16,435 bases of DNA from DATGKR01 sp035294565 (GTDB taxonomy: Bacteria > Actinomycetota > Acidimicrobiia > Acidimicrobiales > Palsa-688). Shown here piece after piece: positions 1 to 7,656 of the stretch (the first letter of the stretch is position 1; each line of letters opens with the position of its first letter). Where the stretch lies: the NCBI GenBank assembly GCA_035294565.1, contig DATGKR010000106.1:1-16435 (forward strand). Reading direction: 5' to 3'. A model generated the notes under the pieces. It was not told where the DNA came from and did not search any database. It saw only the letters and a list, made by a program, of their open reading frames with translations. Both the position numbers and the translations under genes were made by a program.

Positions 1-80
1 GGAGGGGGGACTTGAACCCCCACGCCCTTGCGGGCACCAGCCCCTCAAGCTGGCGCGTCTGCCTATTCCGCCACTCCGAC
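1..80 (-). tRNA. tRNA-Leu (anticodon GAG), 3' end cut by window edge
   Basis: Read on the minus strand, the gene starts with acceptor strand GTCGGAG (80-74). A D-arm with GGCAGAC follows, then an anticodon stem CCAGC/GCTGG around loop TTGAGGG, giving anticodon GAG, which reads CUU/CUC leucine codons. A long variable arm (TGCCCGCAAGGGCGT) marks a class II tRNA. The T-arm is GGGGG-TTCAAGT-CCCCC. The 3' acceptor strand begins CTCC at bases 4-1, so about three acceptor bases and the discriminator lie outside the window. The long variable arm and the anticodon together make leucine secure. Confidence 0.95.
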
Positions 81-110
81 GTGGCACCCCGGCCGGCGGG
101 GCGAACGCTG

Positions 111-116
111 ATCATA
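111..116 (-). promoter_or_regulatory. candidate -10 box for tRNA-Leu
   Basis: The minus strand reads TATGAT here, 30 nt before the tRNA 5' end, a good match to a sigma-70-type -10 hexamer in otherwise very GC-rich sequence. No convincing -35 box is seen 16-18 nt upstream (TGGCCG at best). It would place a start near base 104 and a leader of about 24 nt. Confidence 0.35.
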
Positions 117-167
117 CTGCCGGAGGGCCCCGCCGGCCACCGCCGCCGAGCACCCCGCCAGGCAGGT

Positions 168-184
168 GGCCAGCCCGGCTGGCC
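168..184 (-). terminator. hairpin directly after menB stop
   Basis: A perfect 7-bp stem (GGCCAGC/GCTGGCC) with a 3-nt loop begins one base after the menB stop codon at 188-186. No T-run follows, so it is not a classical intrinsic terminator. Strong stems without U-tails are often proposed as actinobacterial terminators. It separates menB from the tRNA-Leu promoter region. Confidence 0.5.
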
Positions 185-185
185 G

Positions 186-1130
186 TCAGTAGTGCCAGGG
201 GAACCTGCTCCAGTCGGGGGGACGCTTCTCGAGGAAGGCGTCACGTCCCTCCTGGGCCTCCTCGGTGGCGTAGGCGAGGCGGGTGGCTTCGCCGGCGAAG
301 ACCTGCTGGCCGACCAGGCCGTCGTCGATCAGGTTGAAGGCGAACTTGACCATCCGCTGAGCGGTCGGGCTCTTGGAGTTGACCTGGCGCGCCCATTCGA
401 GGGCGACCTTCTCGAGCGACTCGTGGGGAACGACGGCGTTGACCGCCCCCAGGGCGTGCATCTCCTCGGCGGTGTAGGCCCGCCCGAGGAAGAAGATCTC
501 CCGGGCGAACTTCTGGCCAACCTGGCGGGCGAGGTAGGCCGAGCCGAACCCCCCGTCGAAGCTGGCCACGTCGGTGTCGGTCTGCTTGAAGCGGGCGTGC
601 TCAGCCGAGGCGAGGGTCAGGTCGCACACGACGTGCAGGCTGTGGCCGCCGCCGGCAGCCCAGCCGGGGACCACGGCGATGACCACCTTGGGCATGAACC
701 GGATGAGCCGCTGCACCTCCAGGATGTGGAGACGCCCGGTGGACGCAGGCCGCCCGGACAAGCCGCGCGCCGCTCCCTCCCCGGGCGCGTCGCCCGCCGC
801 CCGCTCCCCCGGGGAGTCGCCGGCGTACTCGTAGCCGTGGGGTCCCCTGATCCGCTGGTCACCCCCCGAGCAGAACGCCCAGCCACCGTCGCGGGGGGAC
901 GGGCCGTTGCCGGTCAGCAGCACGCAGCCGACGTCGGGTGTCTGGCGGGCGTGGTCCAGCGCCGTGTAGAGCTCGTCGACGGTGTGGGGCCGGAAGGCGT
1001 TGCGCACCTCGGGGCGGTTGAAGGCCACCCTGACCGTGCCCTGGTCGACGGCGCGGTGGTAGGTGATGTCGGTGAAGGAGAAGCCGGGCACCTCCCGCCA
1101 GGCGGAGGGGTCGAAGATCGCTGAGACCAT
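186..1130 (-). CDS. menB: 1,4-dihydroxy-2-naphthoyl-CoA synthase
   Basis: This is the crotonase-fold enzyme that closes the second ring of the menaquinone head group, converting o-succinylbenzoyl-CoA to 1,4-dihydroxy-2-naphthoyl-CoA in the cytosol. It has 314 residues. Visible signatures are FNRPEVRNAFRPHTVDELY (37-55), the oxyanion-loop segment FCSGGDQRIRG (86-96), GWAAGGGHSLHVVCDLTLA (156-174), SFDGG (190-194) with the expected active-site Ser/Asp, and Tyr287. The C-terminus RPPDWSRFPWHY is typical of the family. The match to the Mycobacterium tuberculosis enzyme is close from memory. The start at ATG 1130 fits the family N-terminus (FDPSAWREVPGF), though no Shine-Dalgarno is visible. An odd tandem-repeat insertion occupies residues 104-121. 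It lies alone between a transporter operon and a tRNA, away from any other visible men gene. Confidence 0.96.
   Translation of the reverse strand: MVSAIFDPSAWREVPGFSFTDITYHRAVDQGTVRVAFNRPEVRNAFRPHTVDELYTALDHARQTPDVGCVLLTGNGPSPRDGGWAFCSGGDQRIRGPHGYEYAGDSPGERAAGDAPGEGAARGLSGRPASTGRLHILEVQRLIRFMPKVVIAVVPGWAAGGGHSLHVVCDLTLASAEHARFKQTDTDVASFDGGFGSAYLARQVGQKFAREIFFLGRAYTAEEMHALGAVNAVVPHESLEKVALEWARQVNSKSPTAQRMVKFAFNLIDDGLVGQQVFAGEATRLAYATEEAQEGRDAFLEKRPPDWSRFPWHY
768..821 (-). repeat. 27-bp tandem repeat (x2) inside menB
   Basis: Two adjacent 27-nt units encode GDSPGERAA and GDAPGEGAA (MenB residues 104-112 and 113-121); 22 of 27 bases agree. They extend a variable loop between GGDQRIRG and the GRLHILEVQRL helix. 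The unit is a multiple of three, so the frame is kept. Confidence 0.85.
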
Positions 1131-1217
1131 CCGATGGAGGCTACGCGAGACCCGCCCGTGGGCGAGACGTCGGCTTGAGCCGGGGGCCCGAGCGGGAGAA
1201 GCGACCGAAAGCGGCTA

Positions 1218-3350
1218 CTAGGGCCGCGACGCCGGCTCGGCGGCCGTGGTGCGAATGTCCACCGGCTGGCGCAACGGGAAGTGGCAGGCGGCGAGGTGCT
1301 CGCCGCCGAAGCTGCGCAGCACCGGGACCTCCTCGGCGCACTTGTCCTGGGCGCGGGGGCAGCGGGTCCGAAAACGGCACCCCGACGGCGGGTTGATCGG
1401 CGACGGCAGCTCGCCGCGCACCGCCACCTTCCCCGCCTTCTCCCTGGCGACCTCCGGCTTGGGCACCGGGATCGCCTCCAGCAGCCCTGCTGTGTAGGGA
1501 TGGGCGGCCCGCTCGTAGATGTCCTCGCCGGTGCCCATCTCCACCATCCGCCCCAGGTACATGACCCCGATCCGGTCCGCCAGGTAGCGGACTACAGACA
1601 GGTCGTGGGAGATGACGATGTACGTCAACCCGTGGGCGTTCTGCAGCCGCTTCATCAGGTTGAGGATCTGCGAGCGGATCGACACGTCCAAGGCGGACAC
1701 CGGCTCGTCGGCCACGATCAGCCTGGGGTTGAGCGCCAGCGCCCGGGCGAGGCCGAGCCGCTGCCGCTGGCCGCCGGAGAACTCGTGGGGGTAGCGCTCG
1801 ACGGCGTTCTGCGGGAGACCGACCTCGTCGAGCAGCCGGCGCACCACCCGGTCGCGATCGGACCTCGACCCCTGCCGGGCCACGTCGAGGGGCTCGCGGA
1901 TGATGTCGCTCACCCGCATGCGCGGGTCGAGCGACGAGTAGGGGTCTTGGAACATCATCTGCAGGTCCCTCCGGCGCCGGCGCAGCTCGCCGCCGCGCAG
2001 GGAGCCGAGGTCGGTGCCGTCGAAGAGAACCTGCCCGGCGGTGGGCTTCTCCAGGGCGACGCCGAGCCGCCCGAGGGTCGTCTTGCCGCACCCGGACTCC
2101 CCGACCAGGCCGAACGTCTCCCCCTTGCGGACAGAGAGGTTCACCTCGGTCACCGCCTTGACCGTCCCGACGGTCCGCTGCAGGATCGCCCCGGCGGTCA
2201 CCGGGAACTCCTTCGACACGTCGCGGAACTCGAGGACCGGCACGTCCTCCACCCGCGAGCCGTCGGAGAGGTCGCCGGTGTCGAGCAGCTCGAGCTCCTT
2301 GGCGAAGCGCTCCGTGAGGGCGGCGTTGCGCTCGGCCTCTTCGATCAGCCGGGCGCCGACGTCGGTGATGTCGGCCGCCGAGGAGCGCCGGGGGTGGAAG
2401 CAGGCGTAGGGGTGGTTGGGGTTGGGGCCGCCCAGAGGCGGATCCTCGGTGCGGCAGATGTCGGTGGCGAAGGCGCAGCGGGGCGCGAAGCGGCACGCTT
2501 TCGGCGGGTTGGTCAGATCAGGCGGCAGGCCGGGGATCGAGTAAAGCCTCTGCGACCGGTCCTGGTCGAGCTGGGGGATGGACGCGAGGAGCGCCTCGGT
2601 GTAGGGGTGGTGCAGGTTGTGGAACAGCTCCACCGTCTCGGCCATCTCCACCTTGCGACCGGCGTACATCACGATCACCCGGTCGGCGCGCCCGGCGATC
2701 ACGCCGAGGTCGTGGGTGATGAGGATCATCGCCATGCGCAGCTCCGCCTTGAGGCGGTCGAGGAGGCTGAGGATCTGCGCCTGGATGGTGACGTCCAGCG
2801 CGGTGGTCGGCTCGTCGGCGATGAGCAGCTTCGGCTCGCAGGAGAGGGCCATGGCGATCATCACCCGCTGGCGCAGGCCGCCTGACAGCTGGTGGGGGTA
2901 GTCGTGCACCCGCTCCTTGGGTCGGGGCATGCCCACCAGATCGAGCACCTCCACCGCGCGGCTGAGCGCCGCCTTCTTGGACACCCCCCGGTGGAGGCGG
3001 ACGGCTTCGGAGATCTGCCTGCCGATGGTCATGGTGGGGTTGAGCGACGTCATGGGGTCCTGGAAGACCATGGCTATGTCGTTGCCGCGGACGTGGCGGA
3101 TCTCGGCCTCGCTCACCTTGGCGAGATCCTGGCCGCCGAAAAGGATCTCGCCTCCGGCTATGTGGCCCCCGCGCGGCAAGAGGCGCATGATCGACAGGCC
3201 GGTGATCGTCTTCCCGCAGCCCGACTCCCCCACCAGCCCGACCGTCTCGCCCGGGGAGACGTGGAAGCTGATGCCGTCCACGGCGTGGACGGTGGCGCTC
3301 CGCAGCCTGATCTCGGTCCTGAGGTCGTTGACCTCCAGCAGCTGCTCCAC
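1218..3350 (-). CDS. fused DppD-DppF-type peptide ABC transporter ATPase
   Basis: A 710-residue protein containing both ATPase subunits of a dipeptide/oligopeptide-type importer in one chain; it hydrolyses ATP to drive uptake through the two permeases encoded just upstream. First half: Walker A GESGCGKT (41-48), signature LSGGLRQR (155-162), Walker B LLIADE (175-180), His213. Second half: Walker A (417-424), FSGGQRQR (524-531), LIVADE (544-549), His582. Each half ends in the oligopeptide-transporter C-terminal region with four cysteines (286, 292, 299, 317 and 658, 664, 671, 689), a pattern linked to Fe-S binding in this family. Residues about 322-370 are a linker. The start is GTG at 3350, with AGGAGAGG about 10 nt ahead, 7 nt after the permease stop. 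Translation ends in tandem TAG TAG. Single-chain double ATPases such as GsiA and YejF are known, so the fusion is not unique. The substrate cannot be read from sequence. Confidence 0.95.
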   Translation of the reverse strand: MEQLLEVNDLRTEIRLRSATVHAVDGISFHVSPGETVGLVGESGCGKTITGLSIMRLLPRGGHIAGGEILFGGQDLAKVSEAEIRHVRGNDIAMVFQDPMTSLNPTMTIGRQISEAVRLHRGVSKKAALSRAVEVLDLVGMPRPKERVHDYPHQLSGGLRQRVMIAMALSCEPKLLIADEPTTALDVTIQAQILSLLDRLKAELRMAMILITHDLGVIAGRADRVIVMYAGRKVEMAETVELFHNLHHPYTEALLASIPQLDQDRSQRLYSIPGLPPDLTNPPKACRFAPRCAFATDICRTEDPPLGGPNPNHPYACFHPRRSSAADITDVGARLIEEAERNAALTERFAKELELLDTGDLSDGSRVEDVPVLEFRDVSKEFPVTAGAILQRTVGTVKAVTEVNLSVRKGETFGLVGESGCGKTTLGRLGVALEKPTAGQVLFDGTDLGSLRGGELRRRRRDLQMMFQDPYSSLDPRMRVSDIIREPLDVARQGSRSDRDRVVRRLLDEVGLPQNAVERYPHEFSGGQRQRLGLARALALNPRLIVADEPVSALDVSIRSQILNLMKRLQNAHGLTYIVISHDLSVVRYLADRIGVMYLGRMVEMGTGEDIYERAAHPYTAGLLEAIPVPKPEVAREKAGKVAVRGELPSPINPPSGCRFRTRCPRAQDKCAEEVPVLRSFGGEHLAACHFPLRQPVDIRTTAAEPASRP

Positions 3351-3357
3351 CCGCCGG

Positions 3358-4266
3358 CTACCTCTCCTGCAGGCGCACGTCGAAGGAGTCCTGCAGGGCG
3401 TCTCCGATGAAGTTGAAGGCGATGACGACGAGCACGATCAGCCCGAGCGCCGGGTACACCTGCCACCAGTAGCCGTCGGCGATGAAGGTGGTGCCGTCGG
3501 AGAGCATCGAGCCCCAGGTCGGGGTGGTGGGGGGAAGCCCGAAGCCGAGGTACTGCAGAACGGCGAGTATGAGGATGGCGTTGGCCACCTGGAAGGTGAC
3601 GGTGACGACGATGGTGCCGATCGTGTTCGGGATGATGTGCCGGACGATGATCCGACCTGAACGCCCGCCCATGGTGCGGACCGCCTGAACGTACTCGCGG
3701 GTGCGAAGGGCGAGCGTCTCGCCGCGCACGAGGCGGGAAGGTATCTGCCAGGAGATCATGGCGAGGATCAGGATCAAAAGCGTGAGGGTGGGCTTGAAGA
3801 CCCGGGCGAGGAAGATGAACAGGAACACGACGGGGATGGCCAGGCCGATGTCGACGAAGCGCATCATCACCACGTCGAGCGCCTTGCCGAAGAAACCGGA
3901 GATAGCCCCGTAGATCAGCCCGAACACGGTGGAGACGAACCCGACGGCGAGGCCCACCTCTATCGTCGGCTGGCCGGCCTGCATCAGCCGGCCCAGGATG
4001 TCGTAGCCGTTCTGGTCGGTGCCGAGCGGGTGCCCCGCCCCGGGGGGCAGGTTGACGAGGTCCAGGTTCGGGTTCACCTGGTCGCTGTGGTAGAGGAACG
4101 GGCCGACGAAGCTGAACAGGATCATCGCCACGACGATGACCGTGCCGATGATCGCCAGCTTGTTCTGGGCGAAGGTGCGCAGGACGAGACGCCAGTTGCT
4201 CCCTGTCGCCACCACCTCCCCGCCCTCGGGCAGGACGGGAGGCGCCTCGGGGGTCACGGCCTGCAT
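3358..4266 (-). CDS. DppC/OppC-type ABC transporter permease
   Basis: A 302-residue inner-membrane permease of the peptide/nickel importer family. An N-terminal cytoplasmic stretch precedes the first membrane helix (about 37-57). The linker ends in HPLGTDQNGYDILGRLM (79-95), the usual OppC-type motif before the core domain. Further helices lie near 103-125, 140-178, 214-240 and 271-290. The coupling (EAA) loop is EYVQAVRTMGGRSGRIIVRH (191-210), which contacts the ATPase. The start is ATG 4266 with TGGAGG five bases upstream, 10 nt after the DppB-like stop. It pairs with the DppB-like permease as the second half of the channel. Family assignment is firm, substrate unknown. Confidence 0.95.
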   Translation of the reverse strand: MQAVTPEAPPVLPEGGEVVATGSNWRLVLRTFAQNKLAIIGTVIVVAMILFSFVGPFLYHSDQVNPNLDLVNLPPGAGHPLGTDQNGYDILGRLMQAGQPTIEVGLAVGFVSTVFGLIYGAISGFFGKALDVVMMRFVDIGLAIPVVFLFIFLARVFKPTLTLLILILAMISWQIPSRLVRGETLALRTREYVQAVRTMGGRSGRIIVRHIIPNTIGTIVVTVTFQVANAILILAVLQYLGFGLPPTTPTWGSMLSDGTTFIADGYWWQVYPALGLIVLVVIAFNFIGDALQDSFDVRLQER

Positions 4267-4276
4267 TGCGCCTCCA

Positions 4277-5218
4277 TCAGTACCGGATCCTCGGGTCGAG
4301 GATGGCGTAGCCGATGTCGGCTATCAGGTTGCCGACGACCGTTATGACGCCGACGAGGACGGTGATCCCCAGCATCACCTGGTAGTCGCTGCGCAGCGCC
4401 GCGTTGTAGTACTCGAGGCCGGCCCCCGGGTAGTTGAACACCTGCTCGATGATGAGGGTGCCGGTGATGATGTAGGGGATGCTGACGCCGACGAGGGTCA
4501 CCACGGCGATCAGGGAATTGCGCAGCAGGTGCCGCCACAGCACCAGCCGCTCGGGCAGTCCCTTGGCGCGAGCCGTGCGGATGTAGTCCTGGGCGAGCGT
4601 GTCGATCGCCGAGGAGCGCATGTAACGGCTGAACGTGGCGTAGGTGACCAGGGTGAGGCTGGCGACGGGGAGCACGAGGTACTTGGGGTGGGCTATGAGG
4701 CTGCCGGCCCCCACCTGGGGGTCGACGGCCGGGAAGATGTGGAAGCTGATCGCCAGGATCTGGATGAGGATGAGGGCGATCGCGTACTGGGGCATGGAGT
4801 AGAGGAAGAAGCTCACCCCGGTGCCGGCGTAGTCGACCAGGCCGTTACGCCGCACCGCCTGGGCGATGCCGACCGGGATGGCTATCGCCAGGGCCAGCAC
4901 AAGGGACAGCCCTCCTAAGAGGAAGTCCTTGGGCAGGTCGATCGCCAGCAGCGAGTCCGTCGAGCGGTCGAGCTGGAACGAGTACCCGAGGTTGCCGTGG
5001 GCCAGCTGGACCAGGAACTTCCAGTACTGGTACCACAGCGACTTGTCGAGCCCGTACTCGCTGTTGAAAGCGGCGATGGCCTGCGGGCTGGCCCGGTTGC
5101 CCAGGATGTCCCTGGCGATGCCCCCCGGCAGGGCGTGCAGCAGGGCGAAGGTGATCAGCGTGACACCGAGGGTCACGACGATCGCCTGGCCCAGCCGGCG
5201 GACGATGTAGCCGGTCAT
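4277..5218 (-). CDS. DppB/OppB-type ABC transporter permease
   Basis: A 313-residue permease forming half of the peptide-type import channel. The N-terminus MTGYIVRRLGQAIVVTLGVT with TM1 (about 9-31), then a periplasm-type loop with GLDKSLWYQYWKFL (56-69) and GNLGYSF (75-81), is characteristic of DppB. More helices lie near 100-122, 132-160, 180-197, 235-260 and 283-305. The EAA coupling loop is DYIRTARAKGLPERLVLWRH (211-230). It starts at ATG 5218, 32 nt after the binding-protein stop. The only purine-rich stretch (AGAGGGA) is rather far from the ATG, so coupling to the upstream gene is plausible. It is followed by the DppC-like permease in the usual B-C order. Confidence 0.95.
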   Translation of the reverse strand: MTGYIVRRLGQAIVVTLGVTLITFALLHALPGGIARDILGNRASPQAIAAFNSEYGLDKSLWYQYWKFLVQLAHGNLGYSFQLDRSTDSLLAIDLPKDFLLGGLSLVLALAIAIPVGIAQAVRRNGLVDYAGTGVSFFLYSMPQYAIALILIQILAISFHIFPAVDPQVGAGSLIAHPKYLVLPVASLTLVTYATFSRYMRSSAIDTLAQDYIRTARAKGLPERLVLWRHLLRNSLIAVVTLVGVSIPYIITGTLIIEQVFNYPGAGLEYYNAALRSDYQVMLGITVLVGVITVVGNLIADIGYAILDPRIRY

Positions 5219-5250
5219 CCGGGGTGAGCTTTCCCTCTACTCGTTGACGT

Positions 5251-7194
5251 CTACTTGGTGAAGTACCAGTCCTCCGGGGTCATGAAGCCGAGGGCGTTGG
5301 CGGTGTAGCCGCCCAGCCTGCTGTCGATGAACGTGCCGGCGGCGGAGCCGAAGGTCCCGATCTGGGTGGGCTCGTAGACGACGGGCACATGGCGCTCTAT
5401 GAAGTTCGCCCAGGTGGCCATGTCGGCGGCCTCGGCGGACGGCGGGTCGGTGATCGTCTTCTCGATGAGCGCGTCGTTCTCGGGGTTGCTGTAGTTCGAG
5501 TAGTTCGACACCGCCCCGGTGAGGAACAGGTCCTCGCCGCTCGGGTAGTAGTCCGGTCCGTAGATCCACCCGGCGCCCCAGTTCTGGGCCGTCCAGTTGC
5601 AGGTCGGCTGGCCGGCGGTGCACTGCCCGGCGGCGCTGTACACCTGGTCGAAGGGATGGGTGGTCAGGCTGATCTGGATACCGACCTTGGCCGCGTCGGC
5701 CTTCAGGTCCTGCATCTCGCTGGCCGTGGCCTGCACGCCGGAGAGGTAGTCGATGTTGAACGACAACGCCCTGCCGGCCGGTATGCCCTTGCCGCACTGG
5801 TTGGGGCCGGTTCCCGGGTCGGTGCAGGTGGTCGTGCCGCCCGGCACCACGTGCCAGCCGTGGCTCGACAGCAGCTGCGACGCGTCAGAGATGGAGAACG
5901 GGAACGGGTTGGCGCTCGAGTTGAAGCTGATCAGCGGGCTGGGCGGGCTCGACGGGATCGGGCCGTAGGTCGGCACGGCCGTGTTGTGCAGGAAGGCGTT
6001 GATCCAGCCCTGCTGGTCGATCAGGTGCTGGAAGGCCTGCCGGAAGTACAGCTGGCTGAACACAGGTCCCATCGTCGGGTTGTGCAGGTTGAGCGGGAAG
6101 AAGTTGAACCCGTAGTAGGCCGCCTTGTTGTCGGTGTAGCCCTCGCTCTCCACGGTGGAGATCTGCGGCACGTACTGCGACGGCAGGCCGAAGATGGTCA
6201 AGGACTTGGTCCCACCAGAACGGACGGCGTTGTACACCGCGGCGTCGTCGGTGAAGGGCACCTCGACGACGGTGACGGTGTCCTTGGGCGAACCCCCGTA
6301 GGACGGGTTGGGCACCAGGGTGACCTGTCCGGTGCTGGTGACCGACTGCAGCTTCATCGGGCCGTCGACGACGCTCCAGATCGGCGACGTCGCCCAGGTG
6401 GACATGTCCTTGGACTGGGCGTCGAGGAAGTTGTACACGGCGGTCGCCCCGGCCTTGGTGGTGTCGGGCAGGCTGCCGGTGTCGGACGTCGGCGCCGGCT
6501 GGCTGAGCGAGGTGCGGTCCCAGGCGAGCGGCATCGGGTAGATCTGCGACAGCTCGTTGTAGAGGAACCAGGTCGGGTTGTACGCCTTGTTCAGGTTGAA
6601 GATCACCGTCTGGGGGTCGGTTGGCGACACCGAGTAGGACACGACGTTGTCCGGGAAGTAGTTGGGTACGTACCCGCACCATTCCTTGGCGGGGTTGGCT
6701 TTGAGGACGTTCATCCAGAACACCACGTCGCGAGCGTCGACGGGCTCGCCGTCGGACCACTTGTAGTTGCTGTTCAAGGTGACGCTGACGGTCTTGTCGC
6801 CGTTGGAGAACACCGGCTTCTGACCGATCGACTTGTTGTAGTCGACGGTCGGGCTGTAGTTGTCCCCGTACCAGTAGAGCGGCCGGTAGAGCATGACGTT
6901 CAGCTGGTCGATGTTGTTGGTCCCGCAGTACTGCGGGGCGTACATCGGGAATATGTAGTTGGGCGGCGAGCTCGGGGCTTCGGCGAAGTACACGGTCCCG
7001 CCCGACACCCTCGCCCCGGTGCCCTTGGTCGGCGTCGTGTAACCGGCCCCCGTCAACGTCCCGGTGCTAGAGCTGCTCGGGCTGCTCGGGGTCTTGGTGC
7101 TCGTCTTGGTGCTGCTGCTGCAGCCGGCTACGAGCATGGCCGCAGCTGCCATCACGGCGCTGAAGCGCACCGTCTTTCTCTCATACCATCGCAT
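5251..7194 (-). CDS. peptide-type ABC transporter substrate-binding lipoprotein
   Basis: A 647-residue extracytoplasmic solute-binding protein of family 5 (DppA/OppA type), first gene of the importer operon. It has a lipoprotein signal peptide: basic start, hydrophobic core 11-24, and lipobox VAGC with lipidated Cys25. A Ser/Thr-rich tether (26-60) follows. The hallmark segment YKWSDGEPVDARDVVFWMNV lies at 144-163. The protein is rich in Tyr, Trp and Asn, as expected for a peptide pocket, and carries several cysteines (90, 173 and pairs in the last third) that could form disulphides outside the cell. The start is ATG 7194, with GAGGAGG 12 nt upstream inside a hairpin loop. Family assignment is firm. 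The ligand could be a peptide, a sugar or another small molecule. Confidence 0.93.
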   Translation of the reverse strand: MRWYERKTVRFSAVMAAAAMLVAGCSSSTKTSTKTPSSPSSSSTGTLTGAGYTTPTKGTGARVSGGTVYFAEAPSSPPNYIFPMYAPQYCGTNNIDQLNVMLYRPLYWYGDNYSPTVDYNKSIGQKPVFSNGDKTVSVTLNSNYKWSDGEPVDARDVVFWMNVLKANPAKEWCGYVPNYFPDNVVSYSVSPTDPQTVIFNLNKAYNPTWFLYNELSQIYPMPLAWDRTSLSQPAPTSDTGSLPDTTKAGATAVYNFLDAQSKDMSTWATSPIWSVVDGPMKLQSVTSTGQVTLVPNPSYGGSPKDTVTVVEVPFTDDAAVYNAVRSGGTKSLTIFGLPSQYVPQISTVESEGYTDNKAAYYGFNFFPLNLHNPTMGPVFSQLYFRQAFQHLIDQQGWINAFLHNTAVPTYGPIPSSPPSPLISFNSSANPFPFSISDASQLLSSHGWHVVPGGTTTCTDPGTGPNQCGKGIPAGRALSFNIDYLSGVQATASEMQDLKADAAKVGIQISLTTHPFDQVYSAAGQCTAGQPTCNWTAQNWGAGWIYGPDYYPSGEDLFLTGAVSNYSNYSNPENDALIEKTITDPPSAEAADMATWANFIERHVPVVYEPTQIGTFGSAAGTFIDSRLGGYTANALGFMTPEDWYFTK

Positions 7195-7200
7195 CAGGTT

Positions 7201-7219
7201 TGAGACCCTCCTCGTCTCA
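7201..7219 (-). promoter_or_regulatory. inverted repeat with Shine-Dalgarno in loop, upstream of binding protein
   Basis: The minus strand reads TGAGAC-GAGGAGG-GTCTCA: a perfect 6-bp stem whose 7-nt loop is exactly the Shine-Dalgarno sequence, ending 6 nt before the start codon at 7194. It could act as an RNA structure controlling ribosome access, as a protein-binding RNA hairpin, or as a DNA operator with 6-bp half-sites. No clear -10/-35 pair is visible in 7220-7292. Confidence 0.5.
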
Positions 7220-7292
7220 GTGACCGTCGCTTGCGCTTAGGTCTGGTCTGTTGTCCCGCACGCACCAGGCCCCCCAACACCCCGCCGACCGC

Positions 7293-7523
7293 CTACTGGA
7301 GGCGGATCGCCAGGATGATGGTGGTGAAGCAGAAAGCGATCGCGCACGCGATGGTGGCCCGGTCGAGGTTCCGCTCGGCCACGGTGGACCCAGCGGCTGC
7401 CTGCCCGATGCCTCCACCGAACATCTCCGACAACCCGCCACCCTTCCCGCTGTGCAGCAGGACCATGCCTATGAGCATCAACGACAGGATGACGTGGATG
7501 ACGACGACGACGATGGTTATCAA
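7293..7523 (-). CDS. secG: SecG, preprotein translocase subunit
   Basis: A small membrane subunit of the SecYEG channel, which helps SecA-driven export. From TTG 7523 it has 76 residues and two hydrophobic helices (about 2-23 and 55-74). Between them is the conserved cytoplasmic loop HSGKGGGLSEMFGG, matching the SecG signature (QSGKGGGL...FGG). I chose the TTG because it puts the first helix at the N-terminus as in the family, with AAGAGAAG a few bases upstream. An in-frame ATG at 7574 would add 17 hydrophilic residues (LLPPPETLRSAE...) and itself lies inside a possible -10 box. Position after tpiA is the usual actinobacterial order. Confidence 0.9.
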   Translation of the reverse strand: MITIVVVVIHVILSLMLIGMVLLHSGKGGGLSEMFGGGIGQAAAGSTVAERNLDRATIACAIAFCFTTIILAIRLQ

Positions 7524-7569
7524 CTTGGCTTCTCTTTCGGCTGACCTGAGTGTTTCAGGCGGCGGCAGC

Positions 7570-7575
7570 AACATA
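7570..7575 (-). promoter_or_regulatory. candidate -10 box for secG
   Basis: The minus strand reads TATGTT (fits TAnnnT), about 46 nt before the preferred TTG start of secG and overlapping the alternative ATG. No good -35 hexamer is seen. If used, secG could be transcribed apart from tpiA. Confidence 0.25.
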
Positions 7576-7626
7576 GCAGCACGGCCAACCCTGATGGGTG
7601 ACGCAAGAAAAGAACGTTCCCGATTT

Positions 7627-7644
7627 AGGTCCTGGCTCGGACCC
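7627..7644 (-). terminator. weak hairpin after tpiA
   Basis: The minus strand forms GGTCC-GAGCCA-GGACC (5 bp plus a possible outer G-U pair) 13 nt after the tpiA stop. A T-rich tract (TTCTTTTCTT, 7614-7605) follows only after 13 nt, so it is not a standard terminator. It may cause pausing or partial termination between tpiA and secG. Confidence 0.3.
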
Positions 7645-7656
7645 GAAGCGATGGGT

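Noticed and set aside
1131..1217. Hairpins between the ATPase stop and menB (CGGC-TTGA-GCCG and GCGAGAC direct repeats)
   Set aside because: The stem is only 4 bp, and the repeats are 7 bp with no clear arrangement as terminator or operator.
1281..2885. 534-codon plus-strand frame opposite the fused ATPase
   Set aside because: Antisense shadow of a gene with complete Walker, signature and Cys motifs.
5389..7203. 604-codon plus-strand frame opposite the binding-protein gene
   Set aside because: It mirrors the codon bias of the real gene and has Val/Gly/Arg-rich low-complexity content with no domain.
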